The translations under genes and the position numbers were made by a program. A stretch of 64,000 bases of DNA from Congeria kusceri (lineage: Eukaryota > Mollusca > Bivalvia > Myida > Dreissenidae), in contig CM051029.1 of NCBI GenBank assembly GCA_027627225.1, positions 10,767,715 through 10,831,714 of the forward strand, given 5' to 3'. Positions 37,094-51,506 of this stretch are shown here, in pieces. The notes under the pieces were generated by a model that saw only the letters and a list, made by a program, of their open reading frames with translations, was not told the origin of the DNA and made no database searches. Position 1 is the first letter of the stretch. Every line of letters starts with the position of its first letter.

Positions 37094-39599
37094 ATCCTAG
37101 CACAATTTTATTTATTTATTTTATGTTTAACAAACACACTATTAACGTTTAATTATTTGAAACAATACTCAAAAACGCACAAATTTACTGAATCTAACCT
37201 TGCGTAGTAATATGGAATATATTCATGATGTTTCCGCCACTCGAAATAGTCCGAAACAATTCAATGCAAAACGCAGTGTAACAAGATAAAATATCGCCAT
37301 ATGCTTTGTTTCAAATATGTTCACCATGCCAAATGCTACACACTACAGTAGATAAAAGAAGGTTTTATTCAAATGCAAGTCCGTGATTTGACCAAACTGT
37401 TCAACAACAAAAGACCAAAATGGCTGGCAATTTTAACTTTCCAAAAGTGTATATGCAGGATTTATCTTCGTCGAGATGTTTATTATATACCATTTCTATT
37501 ATCTTTCAAAATATACACACAACTCGTGTGACTTAATTATTCCAGAATGACACAGCATAAAATTTAAAATGAAATACACCCTACTCACCCGATTTTTTCA
37601 TTGATAAAAACGTCGTGTAGTCTAGTTTTACAGAGGTTCTAGCTTCCATAGTGAGTTGTTAATCCGCAAATGGCATAATCGATAAAGGTGCAAACATAAT
37701 CCTTCTATTCCTTTTAAACAGTTGGTGTAAGCGGGTAATTCTTTGTGGATAGACTTTCTTTGATCAACCAACAAAGAAACGGTTTATTCATCAAAGAAAT
37801 AACCCTTTATGTAAATTTCCTTTCAAAAGTAAACTAATCGAAGACTGCATCCAAATTACTAGATCTAACACCTTATGATGGCAACTCTGTTCTCCACCCA
37901 CAACAATCCAGCTCGGAATACACTCGACTTATAGAAAATTGAAATGGAATTAATCACACCGGTTCCATTCGAGCCATATATTCCATGGATACACTTTTTG
38001 ATATAAATCTTATTATCATAATCCATCCAAAAAACACAGAAACACTAAAGATTGTAATCTGATTGCTCTTTTTAAATTCCAACACTGTGTAAACTTAAAA
38101 CTCAACTGAATGACGTAAAACATTTGATTTCGTCATTACGCGCGCACGCGAATTTTGGCGAGTTATTTTAAACCGAAACTACCTGTATTGTGTCGATAGC
38201 TAACTGTTATTGATTATTTTTCCTCTACAAATGTGTTACTATTTAATTTATTGTAATGTAGTATTTATTGTAAGGTATATAATAAAATGTAATTATTGAA
38301 TGTTTAGTGTCTTATTTCCACCAATAGATGAACTGTTAAATATCGACCCATTTCGTAACCTTTAAAATTACTTGTTTATGACGTCACTCACATTCCTGGA
38401 AAAAGTAGTCCGTCAAAAGTATATACATGAGGGTGTCAGATAAACCTTGCCTGTCGGATAAAGCAAAAGTTTATCTGACAGGTAGAGTTTCCTTCTATAA
38501 AATCATTTAGTGGTAGGATAAAATGCTCATTCAGACCGCAAACCAATTATCTGAATTGTTACCGTCATAAACTGTGCTTCGCTACATTTGTATTCGTAAA
38601 TCAAATGTAATGGTGTTATTGCTTAATGCGTGCTCTTGAATAAGTAACATTTTACTTTTTATAAATCATTTCTGAAATATAAGATCATAAAAGAACAAAT
38701 ATCAGCATTATACATTTTTTTATTGACCAGCATGACCAACAAGCAACAACAAGACATTAATGTAGTTAATGTTGAAGTATAGGATACTGATTTTTGAAGA
38801 TGTGAATGTTTACAACAAACACACAAAAACATGTAAGCCAGAATAGTTTAGTTTCAAAACAACACAACATTCTTAATTGTTTCAATTGACAATTTGTTTA
38901 TGTAACAATACATTTCCTTAATACCGGAAGCAATCATAACATTTAAATACAAGGAAAAAAGTTGAATTTACGAGCACACTACAACACAATTATAGTAATG
39001 TATTGTATGCAAGCAGATACAACCTTTTGTAAGGTAGATAACACAACATTCTTCTTATAGGTTGGAAAAGGGAACATGACTAACATTGGAGTTTATGAGT
39101 AAAAAACAAACTTGTAGTCAATAATGGGAATGCTTTATCTAAACTACACGTCTGATCTAAGAGTAAGATATGATGTTTTATTATATACCTGTTTAAATCT
39201 TAACAAAATACATGCTGTATCAATCGGTGAAATACATGTCGTCAGAAACAAATCCCGTATTATGCTACTCGCTATCTTTCCGATCCCGTATTACCATAAA
39301 AGAACAAATACGTCATCACACAAGCCACTCGACTAATACATACTCTTGGAACAACTGACTAGCGTAATATTCCGTATGTATCCAGAATATCTTCCCATGC
39401 TGATTTATAACTATCGATATTGTTTCGTAAAAGTGCTGAATTCTTTTGATGTTCTTATTTCAATTTTATGCAATTGTTTGCTCCTTCATTAGAAGGCAGT
39501 GATCCAGACATGTTGCACTTGTATATGTTAAGTTTAGTATAAACATACAGATTTATTCACTGCATCACATTTTGGTTATGTTACAGTAGAGGAGCATTG
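37094..39599. other. Non-coding stretch (possible element interior)
   Basis: No gene seen. Contains the second ttatcngacagg foldback near 38430-38495. The interval 36942-38530 could be a single foldback-ended element. The 70-codon frame at 39124-39336 has no recognisable content. Confidence 0.4.
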
Positions 39600-39960
39600 T
39601 AATTGGAAAAATGTTGCTTACAATGTACTTTGTAGTGGGGCACTCCGGCACTAAGTGTTCTAAAGTCTCCCCACAACGGTTACAAAAGGAACATGTAGGG
39701 GATATTGGCATTTTCATGTAAACAAAGTATATAATTTGTTTCGATGATTCTGTGAATTATTCTATATTGGAACCATTGTCATTTTGCTTCTTTATTGATT
39801 TTAAAATGCAAAAGAACAATCAGTTTCCATTCGTCCACACTAATTAATACATTCAATTTACTAGACCATTTTTGTTTTATAGATATTTGAATTTCTGTTC
39901 TGTTCAGAACGTAAAACATTCTTTATTGTTAAGGTCTACGTTTCTTGAAAACTATTTGAC
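39600..39960 (-). pseudogene. LINE RT C-terminal fragment (second family)
   Basis: On the minus strand with frameshifts: KWSSKLNVLISVDEWKLIV, QWFQYRIIHRIIETNY, then PTCSFCNRCGETLEHLVPEC. The W.QYRI-HRI..TN block and the C-x2-C...ET..HL...C knuckle are characteristic of LINE ORF2 tails of the L1/Tx1-like type. Different from the 27.8-31.1 kb element. Confidence 0.6.
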
Positions 39961-42008
39961 CTACAGCTTTTTGTACGTTTCCACCATGCTAAGATGGGTG
40001 TTTAGGACAGGAACCATACTTCCGTCATGGGTTTTTATTGAATTACGAGTATGGCCATCGTTCAACTAATATTGTGTGAAACTGATTGTTAAGTTCCACA
40101 TTTCTTGAAAGCAATATGGCCTGCAACTCAAATATGGGAAACTTAGTTATGATGTGATATATACGTAAACCCATAATTATAATGTGGTTTAAGATTGAAT
40201 TCTGGCCCTTGACAATTCATGTTTTCTTCAGTGCTCTTTTCCTTTCGACTTGTATTGACAACAATCACATTTTGAGACTTAAGACTTGGTATACTTATTT
40301 AGTATGATAAGACGCATGTTTTAACATAGTAGCCTTATACGGCTATATATATGTTAGTATATGTAAGTAATTAATAACTATCATTTAAATGAATTGTTTA
40401 TTTATGTGAAATGTTGTAAAAACATTACTGCTGCAACAAGATGAAACATTACGTTTTTAAACTACTAACATAATGGGGATGTATATGACTGTTTATTACT
40501 GGCATGTATTCAAAACCAGATATGTGAAAAGTCAAGTATTGAACTTCGTGGTATGTGCAACGCGACTAACGTATTTGATTGTAAGTAAACACCATGTGTT
40601 TGCAACACGTGTTTTTTAGGGAAAATTCAATATGACTGGTACAATTGTATTAGTTATTGTCAATATTTAAGTGCAAAGCACGTAACAGCTGTATATTAGC
40701 ATAAGCATGTATGAACTTAAATATATATTTATTAATAGTAACATGATGGGCACTTTGTACAAACTATTAACAGTTGGGAAATTATTGGAATTGAGCTGGA
40801 ATGTAGGTCAACCAGTGTACTTGCTATATATACTGAATGTTTCGGAACATCTTTGATTCAGAGATCGTTGATTTGAATTGATTATATTTAGATGAGATTA
40901 TGAATAAAAGTTAAAAAGACAATGCATTGCTGTAATTATGTATAACGCGAAGTACTAAAATAATATAGCGATCACGTGACAATGTGTATGGCAAAAGTCA
41001 TGACTCTGTATAAATTTAAATTGATTAATGGCGGTTTTCAACTTAAATTTATTTGTAAGCTTTTCGTTTAAGTGAACCTAAAAAAAATAAACCTATATAC
41101 TTCATAATTGATATACTTAAACAATACGATAAAGTGTATCTCTAGGATAAGAACCACAACTCTAAATTTTGATTGAATTATTGTCTTTTGGTTTAGTTTT
41201 TTTTTATCGCTTAGTAAGGTCCACTTTTATTTCAAACAATTTAATATAATTATATCCTTAAACTTTGGTATATTATTCAGTGATATTCTCGCATATATTG
41301 TAATTGATTTATGGCCCTTTTCCGACATAGAAATGTTGTTCAGTAAACTAGTTTCTCAGGAATGACTTAAATGATTTAATACTAACTTAAAACATGTATT
41401 CCCCTATATTATAATAAAACTATAGGCCAACTATAGGCCAAGTATAGTAACTCTAGTTTGCAAATTGTCAAAATTATGGGCCTTTTAGCACTTAGAAGGT
41501 TTGGTATAATAAAATAATTATCATAATAACGATAACAGGAATAGTAAATATTGCCCCAATCGAAGAGTGATATCGCTGTCATAGAGTTGCAACATTTGTT
41601 AGTTAGTTTAAGAAAAAATAGTCTAGCGTGCAGTTCACCGACAGCTCCTGTTATTGTTAAAGTTAATCGATTAGTTCCACTTTTTTTTAAAACTATTGAA
41701 CCTAGATCTTCTTCCGAGCCTTCAGAATTGCTATACCCAGAATGATCAAAATGAATCATATATATGTCATGCATGTTGATTACTTGTATTTTAAGGCTTT
41801 GCATATGTTGCAACAACCGCCTTCAGAATTAGTATAGTCCGTTTTTTTCTGAACTGTCAATACGTGAATAATTTCACGATGGTTGAATGTGTTATTTTTA
41901 GTAGTTAATTTTCGTCGTAGCTTTCCGGCGTATTTACAGTTAATTGATTTACCTTTTATGATATGCAACATACATGATAAATCGCAAATGCAATTCTGCA
42001 CTGAACAG
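39961..42008. other. Non-coding stretch
   Basis: A 135-codon minus frame (41409-41816) contains ITGAVGELHARLFFLKL, vaguely like a membrane segment, and its neighbour frame repeats an NSEG word, but there is no supporting splice structure or clear homology. Nothing else recognised. Confidence 0.4.
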
Positions 42009-42087
42009 CTCTTCGAATGGCCGAGTGGTTTAAAGACAAAGTACATCGCTTGTTAACCGAGCGGTCCAGGTTCTAATCCCGGAGAGG
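42009..42087 (+). tRNA. tRNA-like gene, Leu(UAA)-like, doubtful
   Basis: Acceptor arms ctcttcg/cggagag pair over 7 bp. A box tggccgagtggttta, B box ggttctaatcc. The anticodon arm cgctt-gttaacc-gagcg gives a 7-nt loop with anticodon TAA. A run of nine Ts at 42093-42101 is a good pol III terminator. It lacks the long variable arm expected of tRNA-Leu and has extra bases before the anticodon stem, so it may be a pseudogene or SINE head. Confidence 0.45.
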
Positions 42088-42394
42088 TAAACTTTTTTTT
42101 TCTTTATTGAACGTACTGTTTTGTTGTTGTTTATTTCATTGTACATTGTTTCAACACGATTTCCTATAGATATCATGATTTTCACGAATAAACTGATAAT
42201 GACTAGACGGGCATGACAGACGAAGACGAAAAAAGCACGTTTCTGATTAGGTTGTTAAATTTTTATGTAATAAATTATTTATATTAATAAAAATACAATA
42301 ATAATAATAAAACAAATATAGAAAATCAAAAGATAAAACAACAACATAAAACATATATGTAAATATAAAATATAATGTTTATAAAAAAATATTG

Positions 42395-42475
42395 TTTAAT
42401 GACGGGACTCGCACCAGCTAAATCTAGGTTAGCGTTACGAGCAATATACCACTTAGCTATTTGCTCTGCAATATT
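42395..42475 (-). tRNA. Degenerate tRNA-like sequence
   Basis: Minus strand shows tagctaagtggta (A box-like) and ggtgcgagtccc (B box-like) at tRNA spacing, but the acceptor stem does not pair well. Probable decayed tRNA or tRNA-derived SINE. Confidence 0.3.
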
Positions 42476-45400
42476 GCATAGGTAGAAATGTATGCTCTAT
42501 TGTAAACCCTGCTTGAAATACAATACACCAAAGGTAGTATTTACAACTGATACCCGCTATCGGAAAATCACGATGCTGACCGATATTATATAAAGAACGC
42601 ATTCAACCACCGTGAAATTAGCCAAGTTTTTATAGTTCAGAATAAAACGTATAATATTTATGTTTAAACTAGTTCAAGCTAGTGGCATCCCTTTATCTTA
42701 GGATTTTAATCAGACGCGCAGACGCTGCTCTTCTTTCAGATACATTTAATGCCTTTTCTAATTCATACATAATAAACATTTTACTTCAAACTTTTATCAA
42801 ACTCATACGTTTGCTATCGAATGATATGCCATCTAAATAGTTACCTGCATGCAGTGAGATCAAATATCCGTGCTTGACTTGCAATATGAACACAAATATC
42901 GTGCACTACAGCGGCGATAACTGCTAAATGCCTTCTGATGATAAAAATAACGAACGATACAGATGCGCATGTTATATACATATTTTGAATATTTTGAAGC
43001 AGACTATATACTTTTTATCTGCAAAATATGTTGGGGTTGCAAAACACAAACAGACATCGAAAGTAGGTATTGCTTACGGTCACGTGGTAATATTGTTTGC
43101 GGTTCGATTGCAATTAATATACTGTGTGCATGACTTAATTCCAGTAGATGATTTCGAAAATAGGTTGCACAGTAGAAATCATGGTGCCTTATGTCAAACA
43201 GCAATATATTACATAAACGATTGTGTTCTTTTATTTAATCGATGTGCCTTTTGAGCACTTTGATATAAAATTAATCCTTTTATAAGACATATATTTGTTG
43301 AAAGCATGTGCAAATGCGAAAAGCGTATATTCAAAGTGGATGTTACATTGTTCTATGGGCATATATTTTTCTATAATGGATTACATACAATAAAAATATA
43401 ACCTGGCTAGGCTCATGGTACATAACCGAAAAAACTATGCGTTACCTGCTAAGACTTGAAACTGCACAGGATCATACCCGAATATAAACGATGAAAAATG
43501 CTACATGAACTGCCAGGGCAAACTGATTAGATGCTGAGTATTTTTTCTCGAATGAGAGGTCAGTCTCAGGTTAATCTTTATAAACTATCCACAATAAAAG
43601 CATGACGTTTCATAGACACACATATCGGCATCAAATAATTATTAAGGACTCGCCGAGATATCTAGTCATAAATATTTAACACAAATATGATAATGCATAT
43701 CCATACCTGTATAGGTAATGTTCTAGCAATCATAGTGGCTTGTCGTGCCTGTTCCGCTGGCTTTAATAATGAATATATTACCTTCTATTCATTATCTGTT
43801 TTGTCTTTGTCTCTTGGGTACAAGGTACAAGATACAATAATCTTATTTCAAGTCAGATAAAATATTTAAAAAATGCATATAACATTAGCAAGATGAGCTA
43901 TTTACCGACATATAACTAACCATAACAAATAGTTGTTGAGATTTTTCCATCCGATTGAGTATTGGTTATAAAGTTGCTTAAAGATAATACTCCAAAAACC
44001 GACCAGCACAACTATTTATTTGTAATATTTCAAAAACAAATTTTAATAAAAGTATATAAAACTATTACAATTTGAGACATTATTGTTAAGGAATGATTTA
44101 CCATGTGTGAATCGTATGCCATGACGAATTAGACAGACATGCTACGTTTAAGCACAATATCAATTAACCAAGTTACATATTAATCAGTTGAATATTTATA
44201 TAGGAAGTACATTTTACATTATATTTTGACAAAACAAATCCTCAGACGCCGAATATTTTTAAAGATGTTTATTCAATCAAATGATATTATATTAATGATC
44301 AGAATAAACTATAATGTTAATTTGATTTTAAATAAACATTTTTCAAATATATACGGTACCCGTCCTACAATATAAGCCCCATATATATCCGCAGACGATA
44401 TATTATCATTTCGCACCGGCACATTTATTTAAACCCTTATTCTAGCAAATTGAATGATGACGATTTTTTGAAATCCACTGCAAACTGTATTGCTAATGTA
44501 AAATGCTGATTTGGTGTAATTCCTTTACAGTACAATTAATGATTCGTACATTTAACGATTCGTTCCATATAATTCAAAGAAACTTTATCCCAAAATGTAT
44601 AATATATATAGTTTGACATGTGTAAGCTTTAATTTTCCAATTAGTCATTAACTAGACATAACGTTGATATGTGAAAATACTTACACATTTTCATTTAATA
44701 TAAATATTATAGTATTTAAATGTTGTTTTTGTTTCCGTATCTTTTAAATATGCTCTTTACTGTTGTATACGTTTTACCGATTGTTTCTGGTTCTCTCCAT
44801 TTATGGTTTTAACTGCACATGACAGTGATAGATAAACAACATTTATATGACATATACCATGAACTTAAAGATACCCATTTAAACATGTTATTAAAACATA
44901 TAAATGAAATATTTAAATCGTTTTTCTCTACCATATTTTTATTGTCAATTTTTGAAAATAAAATAATACAAAAAATTGTGAGTTCGTGTACATGTTATTT
45001 GACAAAATTAGTATAATGAAACATGTATCTGTCAGTATTAATGTAGCACTTATTCTGTATATTCTGCCACGTTAGAGCTAAATTGCTTTTATTTTAGAAT
45101 TGAATAATATTTTTCTGCATTTCATCGGTGTATGAACTGTCTGGAAAATTACACCTAATTTGCATAAACGCAGACGAAATCTGTGGCATTAAATTGTGCG
45201 TGACAAATAAGATCGTACACAAACGGACATAGAAATATGAAATGCATCAGCTGTCTTCCATTGACCATCTTAAAATGGTATGAAAGCAAACAAAAGGACA
45301 CAATAACTTAAAGGTAATATTATCAGGAACAAACGTATACTACCGGAGCAGCTTTTACTGTCCGTAGACAAGTATATTCGTATTTGCTTAAATTGTATGA

Positions 45401-45809
45401 AATGCAATTTTATCTGTTTTTATAGCGTGTACTTAAACACAGTTTTTACATTAAATATTTTAGTAGGATACTTGTTCTAGTTTTGTTTTAATAATATTTA
45501 GAAAACAAAAGCTAAACGTCTATACAAAATACAGATATGCTCACACAAGTTCACGTCTCTCTCTCTCTCTCTATATTCGCTTTAGTACTGCCGTGGAATG
45601 TTCTAAGGATAAATGACCCAAGATCACGAAACTACTTGCAATATGTTTTATATTGATGTAATCTTATTCAATACATGATAAAATACCAGCAATTCATTTC
45701 TATATTACTTCAAGTATGCAGACCGTGTAAAAATGTGTGTAACGTTTAGAATAGGAAGTGATAAAACTGCACTTTCGAATAGACGAAGTAAATTCACATG
45801 TTCAATAAA
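42476..45809. other. Non-coding stretch
   Basis: No gene supported; a 108-codon frame at 42928-43254 has no recognisable domain. A (CT)n microsatellite lies at about 45558-45573. Confidence 0.45.
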
Positions 45810-46002
45810 GTAGTAATAGAAGTAGGAGTAGTAGTAGTAGTAGTAGTTAGTAGTAGAAGAAGTAGTAGTGCAAGTAGTAGTAGTAGTAGTGGTAGTAGTA
45901 GTAGTATTAGCAGTTGTTGTAGTTTTAGTAGAAGTAGTAGTAGTACAAGTGATCTTAGTAGTAGTAGTAGTAGTAGAAGTAATCTTTGAAGTAGTAGTAG
46001 TT

Positions 46003-46054
<52 letters not shown>

Positions 46055-46261
46055 TAGTAGTAGCAGTTGGTGTTGCTGTTATTATTGTTGTTGTAGTATT
46101 TGTATTAGTAGTAATAGTAGTAGTAATAGTTGTATGATTAGTGTATGTGATGGTATATAGTAGTAACAGTAGTAGCAGTGGTAGCAGTATTAGTAGTAGT
46201 AGTAGTAGTAGTAATAATATTAGTAGTAGTAGTAGTAGTAATAGCAGCAGTAGTAGTAGTT

Positions 46262-46294
<33 letters not shown>

Positions 46295-46298
46295 ATAT

Positions 46299-46349
<51 letters not shown>

Positions 46350-46398
46350 AAGTAGTAGTAGTAGTAGTAGTAGAAGTAGTAGTAGTAGTAGTCGTCGT
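45810..46398. repeat. (AGT)n triplet array, ~0.6 kb
   Basis: AGT/TAG triplets with scattered AGC, AGA and ATT variants, interrupted by a non-repetitive patch near 46070-46160. Opposite orientation to the (ACT)n array at 21.6-22.8 kb. Serine- or valine-rich frames here are not proteins. Confidence 0.95.
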
Positions 46399-46934
46399 TT
46401 TATTAGCAGATGAATTGCATGAACTGTAAATTTAATTATTATCCATTTTTTCTTTTACCCACCGTTGTGCATGGACCGTAGCTTTTATATCGGAGTTTTT
46501 GTCTTTGTATATACCAGACAACAGCAGAAAGAAGAACATTATCAATGTGTTCTTATCAACACGATCTAACTTCATATATACATCGTTAAGCAGTGTTACG
46601 GGTAAGTAGTTCTCGCGGTACCGATTTATGTTATCCAGTTGTCAAATATTTTTTTCCACATAAATAAACTATATACCGGTAAGTTTTCTTTTAGCATTTG
46701 ACAGAAATGTATTTTAAACATGTTTTGTATCCGAATATGCCCGTAAATTATAAGTTTCCATTCACAAATCCCTTTGTTGTGTATTATATCTGCTGAACAT
46801 AGGTTAAACTTCAGTAACATGTGTTTTGGTTACATACAATTAAATATCTGCCCAATTTTTCAAATGGTCAGACTGTAGTAAATTTAAATCATATCTTTAA
46901 TTTGGCTGTGTTTCTCAGTGATTTCTTTTTTAGA

Positions 46935-47930
46935 AAGAAAAATCAGTCAGCGACAAAAAACACTTTGCTAGGGGAAACTGGAAGAGAGCATTCCATGCCA
47001 CACTGGCAGGAACACCTGTATATAGCGCAGCACGTATATATGGAGTTCTGGAGTCTAACCTTAGAGATAGGACCAGATGCAAAGTAAGACTTCAGTCCAG
47101 AAGAAGACACAAAACCTGCTGACCCCATTATTAATATGGGTAACAATGGATATAGTTATCCTATTTCTGAAATTCTTGTCGTGACAGCTGGTTATGGCAA
47201 GTTACTTGGGAAGTAGCTAAGGAGCAACTGTGTAAACCCTGGTTTTACTCTTTCCTCAAGAGATATGATGAACTGAAAAGTGTTACCCCCCCAAAAACTG
47301 ACCTCCTTTAGGGCAATGCCATCCTCTGAACAGACTATATCCACCTACTTCTCAGAAATGTCGTTTGTGCTTTAGAAAATGATATTCCCTTGAGAGAATT
47401 TTCAACATAGATGCGGAAGGTATGTAAGCCACAGGCTATCACATATCCAAGGACCAGAACTGTGACGAATATTGGTGGGGCTAATGCAGTCGGCAACCAC
47501 ATTCCCCCATTCAATGTGTTCATAGGGAAGCGATAGGTGGATATGTTACTGGAAGGTGCACTTTCAGGGTTTGATGGAGGGATGTCGGACAGTGATTTCA
47601 TCAACAGGGTCCTGTTTGAGACCTATCTCATGGATTAGTTTGCCAAGCTTGCACACCAACTAAGAGAGAGCCACTAGGACACCAGTTCTGGTGTTTTATG
47701 ATGGACATAAATGCCATGTGTTCTTAGCCTTGCTGACTGGGCAAAAGAACACAACGTGGTGCTATTTTTTGTCACCTTACTAAGCCCCTGCATATTGAGT
47801 ATTTGGCCCTCTGAAGAAATTGTACAACAGAGAATGCCAAGCATACACCCACAGCAATCCTTACATATTCATCACTAGGAATGAGATTGTTCGGCTCACC
47901 GCCAAACCATATCCAGGGCATTTTCGCTAG
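46935..47930 (+). pseudogene. Pogo/Tigger-like DDE transposase pseudogene
   Basis: Pieces in shifting + frames, in family order: a psq-type helix-turn-helix region (TPVYSAARIYGVLESNLRDR), a PWFYSFLKRYDELKSVTPPK-like stretch, a FNIDAEG-like DDE Asp motif, VLVFYDGHKCHV, WAKEHNVVLFFV and LKKLYNRECQAYTHSNPY. This is the order seen in DDE_1 superfamily (Tigger/Jerky/pogo) transposases. Several frameshifts and stops (for example 47372-47374) disable it. TIRs were not located. Confidence 0.7.
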
Positions 47931-49835
47931 AAAATATATGCTCGGCGTTCACATCTAGCGCGCATCATGGATTTGCCAGTTTGACCATTGCGTTCATAAT
48001 CGCATGAACGCAACCAAAATTAAATTCAATCCTTAAATGAACATAAATGCCAGATTAAGACAACATAAAGAAAAACAAATCATTTTTTGTTTGTGTGTGT
48101 GGTAATTTCATGAATCTCTTTCGGTCATTAATACACTCGCAAAACGGCAAAATAACACTTGTTGATAATTAAATATAAATAATATAAAAAAAGCAACAAC
48201 TCACAAGTGGCCACACAAACTTAGTGCTACGCTAATCAAACGGTTCTTCTAATTCAAACGTATATTCTTTTTTTCTCAGTGGTTTGCTGTGCTCCGCTTG
48301 TAACCCTTCAACTACAAGACGAATGGTATTTCACAAATGATGCATACATATAATTATGAGTACACCTTTGTAATTATAGTGGTTGTTGCTATTTTTGTCG
48401 TAAAATAAACACTTAGGTTCATTCTGAATAGTTGTATACTGTATAAGAAACAATATACAATGTAATTATGAAAAATATACGTTTAATTGTATACGAAATG
48501 ACAAAGCATGATAGTATTTCAAAGTAACACATTTCTGTCGCATTTTGAAGGTCGTTAATGCGCATTTTGTGTAGTAAAATCATTATAATAGAACACATTG
48601 GAATTTATGAAATTAATATTTGAATTATATGTATGATTTTACACATATATGCTAGTATATCCTATCCTTATTTTCTTATTATTGCGTACCACTGTTGCTC
48701 GTTGCGTAGCGTCTCGAATCGAAAGAAATACGATTTCTGTGAATATTTAGCCATTCTGACATGCTTAATAACTGTTGCTTACAGTATGGTCCGAGTATCT
48801 GTTTGCCGTCACTTAGCAAATACAGGGCGTATGATATTTAATGAAGACACTAAAACATACAATCATATTTCTACTATATATGTGCATATGTTTGTTGATT
48901 TTCATGTTGAACCACATAACTTTATTGTGATATTTATTTTGCATTCTACGTTAATAAATACATTGGTAAGAAACGCTTATTTTACTAGGAAACGCATGTT
49001 TGATTAAACAATCTTTATTCTGTGTTATCTAACATAAATTTGCTTCAACTATGTCGTGCGATTTATAGAAGGACTTTTTTTATCAAAATTGCATAACTGA
49101 GATAATCCATCACAGCCGACATTGTTTTGGTTTGTGCCCAGGCTTATTATCATAGCACGAACCGGGAAACAGGCTATGTTGAAATCAACATGTGTATTAA
49201 TACAGCGCGTTAATTCACATTGGTAATGCACATAAAACAGTCAATTTATATAACTCAAACATATAGGAACAACATACATAACCATTCATATCCGTTGACA
49301 TACGATGAATGTAAATTTCTTAGACAAAATTAAATTCGTGGTTTTCAAACTAATCAACAAATCATTGTACATTAATAGCATCTGTCGCGAATCATCGGTC
49401 GGAATATGTTTGTTACAGGGGACAGTCGTGTCGTCGTGTCACCACAGGAGGTGGTTCTATAATTGTATAAAATAAACAATAGTTCCCAGTCATGAAATAT
49501 ACATGTATAAATGTGTGACTGTTAACGCGCAATTGAAACAACAATGTCAGTTGTAAATTAGTCATAATTAATATAGACCGTGTATAACAGGTGCTTGTGT
49601 ATAAAGCGAAAATATATAATTCACACAAACCAGTATTTGTATCGCTAATGATTGGGAAAAAAACGGCATTTCATTCTTTCATTTATAATGATAATGTTTT
49701 GTTGCTGTAATCGACCACACGTTACTGCTTCGATTAGGTACACATGTATAGATTGTTGTAACTGCAGTTGATATGGGTGTCGCAAACGGTTTGCATCTCT
49801 CAATATGCGATATGCTGCATTTTGATGAGGTCAAA
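47931..49835. other. Non-coding stretch
   Basis: An inverted motif tgcgttcat/atgaacgca sits near 47989-48012. The 124-codon frame at 48633-49007 has no recognisable domain or splice signals and I do not call it. Confidence 0.45.
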
Positions 49836-50465
49836 ATGTTGCATGTATCTACAAAGATTGTTCAAGCTATGTCCCTGATGAAAAATGAAACCATGCTCTG
49901 GGGGTGAAATGCATTATATATACTTAAATATCACAACGAATTTTAAAAATAGTTTTTTTTTGCAACCGCAAGGCCCAGAGGTTTCATTATTTGGTATGTT
50001 ACATCCTATGGTTCACGCTTTCGGGGTCATATGGTTTCAATAGACTTACATGTATATTGCGAGTAGGCTTTAAAAATATTGTATGTAACCGCAAGATCCA
50101 GAGGTTTCATATGTCGCATGAATCATTGTAAAGTTGTCCTCTGCAAAGATTATTCAGATTATTCCCCTGGGGTAAAAAGAAACCATGCCCCGGGGGTCAC
50201 ACGGTTTCTAAGGACTTACAGGGCATGTGCATTTTAAAAGCTTCACCTCTGCAATTTCAATACCCAAAGTATTAATAGTTGTCATGTAACATAGTTTAAT
50301 TCCCTCTACAAAGCTTGTTCAAATTATGCCCCTGGGTACATAACTGGCCACGACCCAGGCGTCACATGATTTATATTAACTTAAATACTAAAATGACTTT
50401 AACAATCTTCTCCTCTGAAATCGCAAGGCTCAGATCCTTATAATAAGATAAGCGTTTAAAGGTCA
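49836..50465. repeat. Degenerate tandem repeat with atgcccc-ggggtca motifs
   Basis: Four degenerate units of about 125-165 bp with caaggcccagaggtttc variants (49970, 50094, 50424), catgccccgggggtcacac variants (49892, 50187, 50350) and ttgttcaaattatgcccc variants. Resembles a bivalve interspersed repeat I recall (inference). Confidence 0.6.
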
Positions 50466-51183
50466 TATGGTCCTCTTGTTAAACAGGTGTCCTTAAGTGG
50501 ACGAAACAAAAAAACGAGGTGTGGATTTATAAATATAACCCTGTAATGTAAATTTTAATAACCGATTTTTTCGGAGAACTGTCTTAAAATGTTCCCGTAT
50601 GTAATAATTGTTCTTGCATGGTTCTACAAACAAAATACACGAACATGCACATTTTAATAGTTGTATAGTGTATTGAATGTTATACTTTTGGATAATAATT
50701 CGCTTTTATCGAAGTTTCGCGTTATTTATGATAATGGCTGCATATGTTGCCAAATAAATTGTAACCCGAGATATAGTCGTGTTTTGTCCTGAAATATTCA
50801 CTGGCTATACGCTTATTTGTGATAGTTTCAAAAACGTTTAACATGGCTTTTTCCGATATTAGGATCGGTACATAAGCACTTTAGTAATACCTCGCAGAAA
50901 AGTGTCAGAACATTAAGGTATAAATCTCTATACTATTCCAGCATTTCAGTTGTTTTAAATTCAATTAAATGTCCAAATGTGCACCCTGAAGCGAGCAGTT
51001 TTCTGAGCGGGTTATTATTTGTTGAATATGCAATTCGACAAAGGCCCGTAAAGAAATGAAAAGCGGAAGCTCTCTTGCATGTTACAAACTTACAATGAAA
51101 GTACCAATGAATAATTTTGCTGTAGGGATCCTTTTTTACAATCCTTTTTGCATTGAAAGGTTAAAAAAGTTCGTAACAGCAAT

Positions 51184-51204
51184 TATTATGATGATGATCA
51201 TTAG

Positions 51205-51238
<34 letters not shown>

Positions 51239-51249
51239 ATTATTATTAT

Positions 51250-51285
<36 letters not shown>

Positions 51286-51356
51286 TAGTAGTAGTAGTAG
51301 CAGTAGTAATAGTAGTAGTAGTAGTAGTAGTAGTAGCAGTAGTAGTAGTAGTAGTC

Positions 51357-51397
<41 letters not shown>

Positions 51398-51461
51398 TGT
51401 AGTAGTAGTAACGGTAGTGGTAGTGGTAGTAGTAGTAGCAATTGTAGTAGTAGTAGTATAT

Positions 51462-51506
<45 letters not shown>

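Noticed and set aside
41409..41816. Minus-strand frame with ITGAVGELHARLFFLKL as a possible receptor TM exon
   Set aside because: Nucleotide similarity to the real TM exon is weak, splice sites are not convincing, and no tail or FN3 exon lies nearby.
47335..47604. Minus-strand 89-codon frame with a hydrophobic stretch
   Set aside because: Antisense shadow of the decayed Tigger-like transposase on the + strand.
48633..49007. 124-codon + strand frame
   Set aside because: No domain, signal, splice context or homologous copy; consistent with chance in AT-rich DNA.
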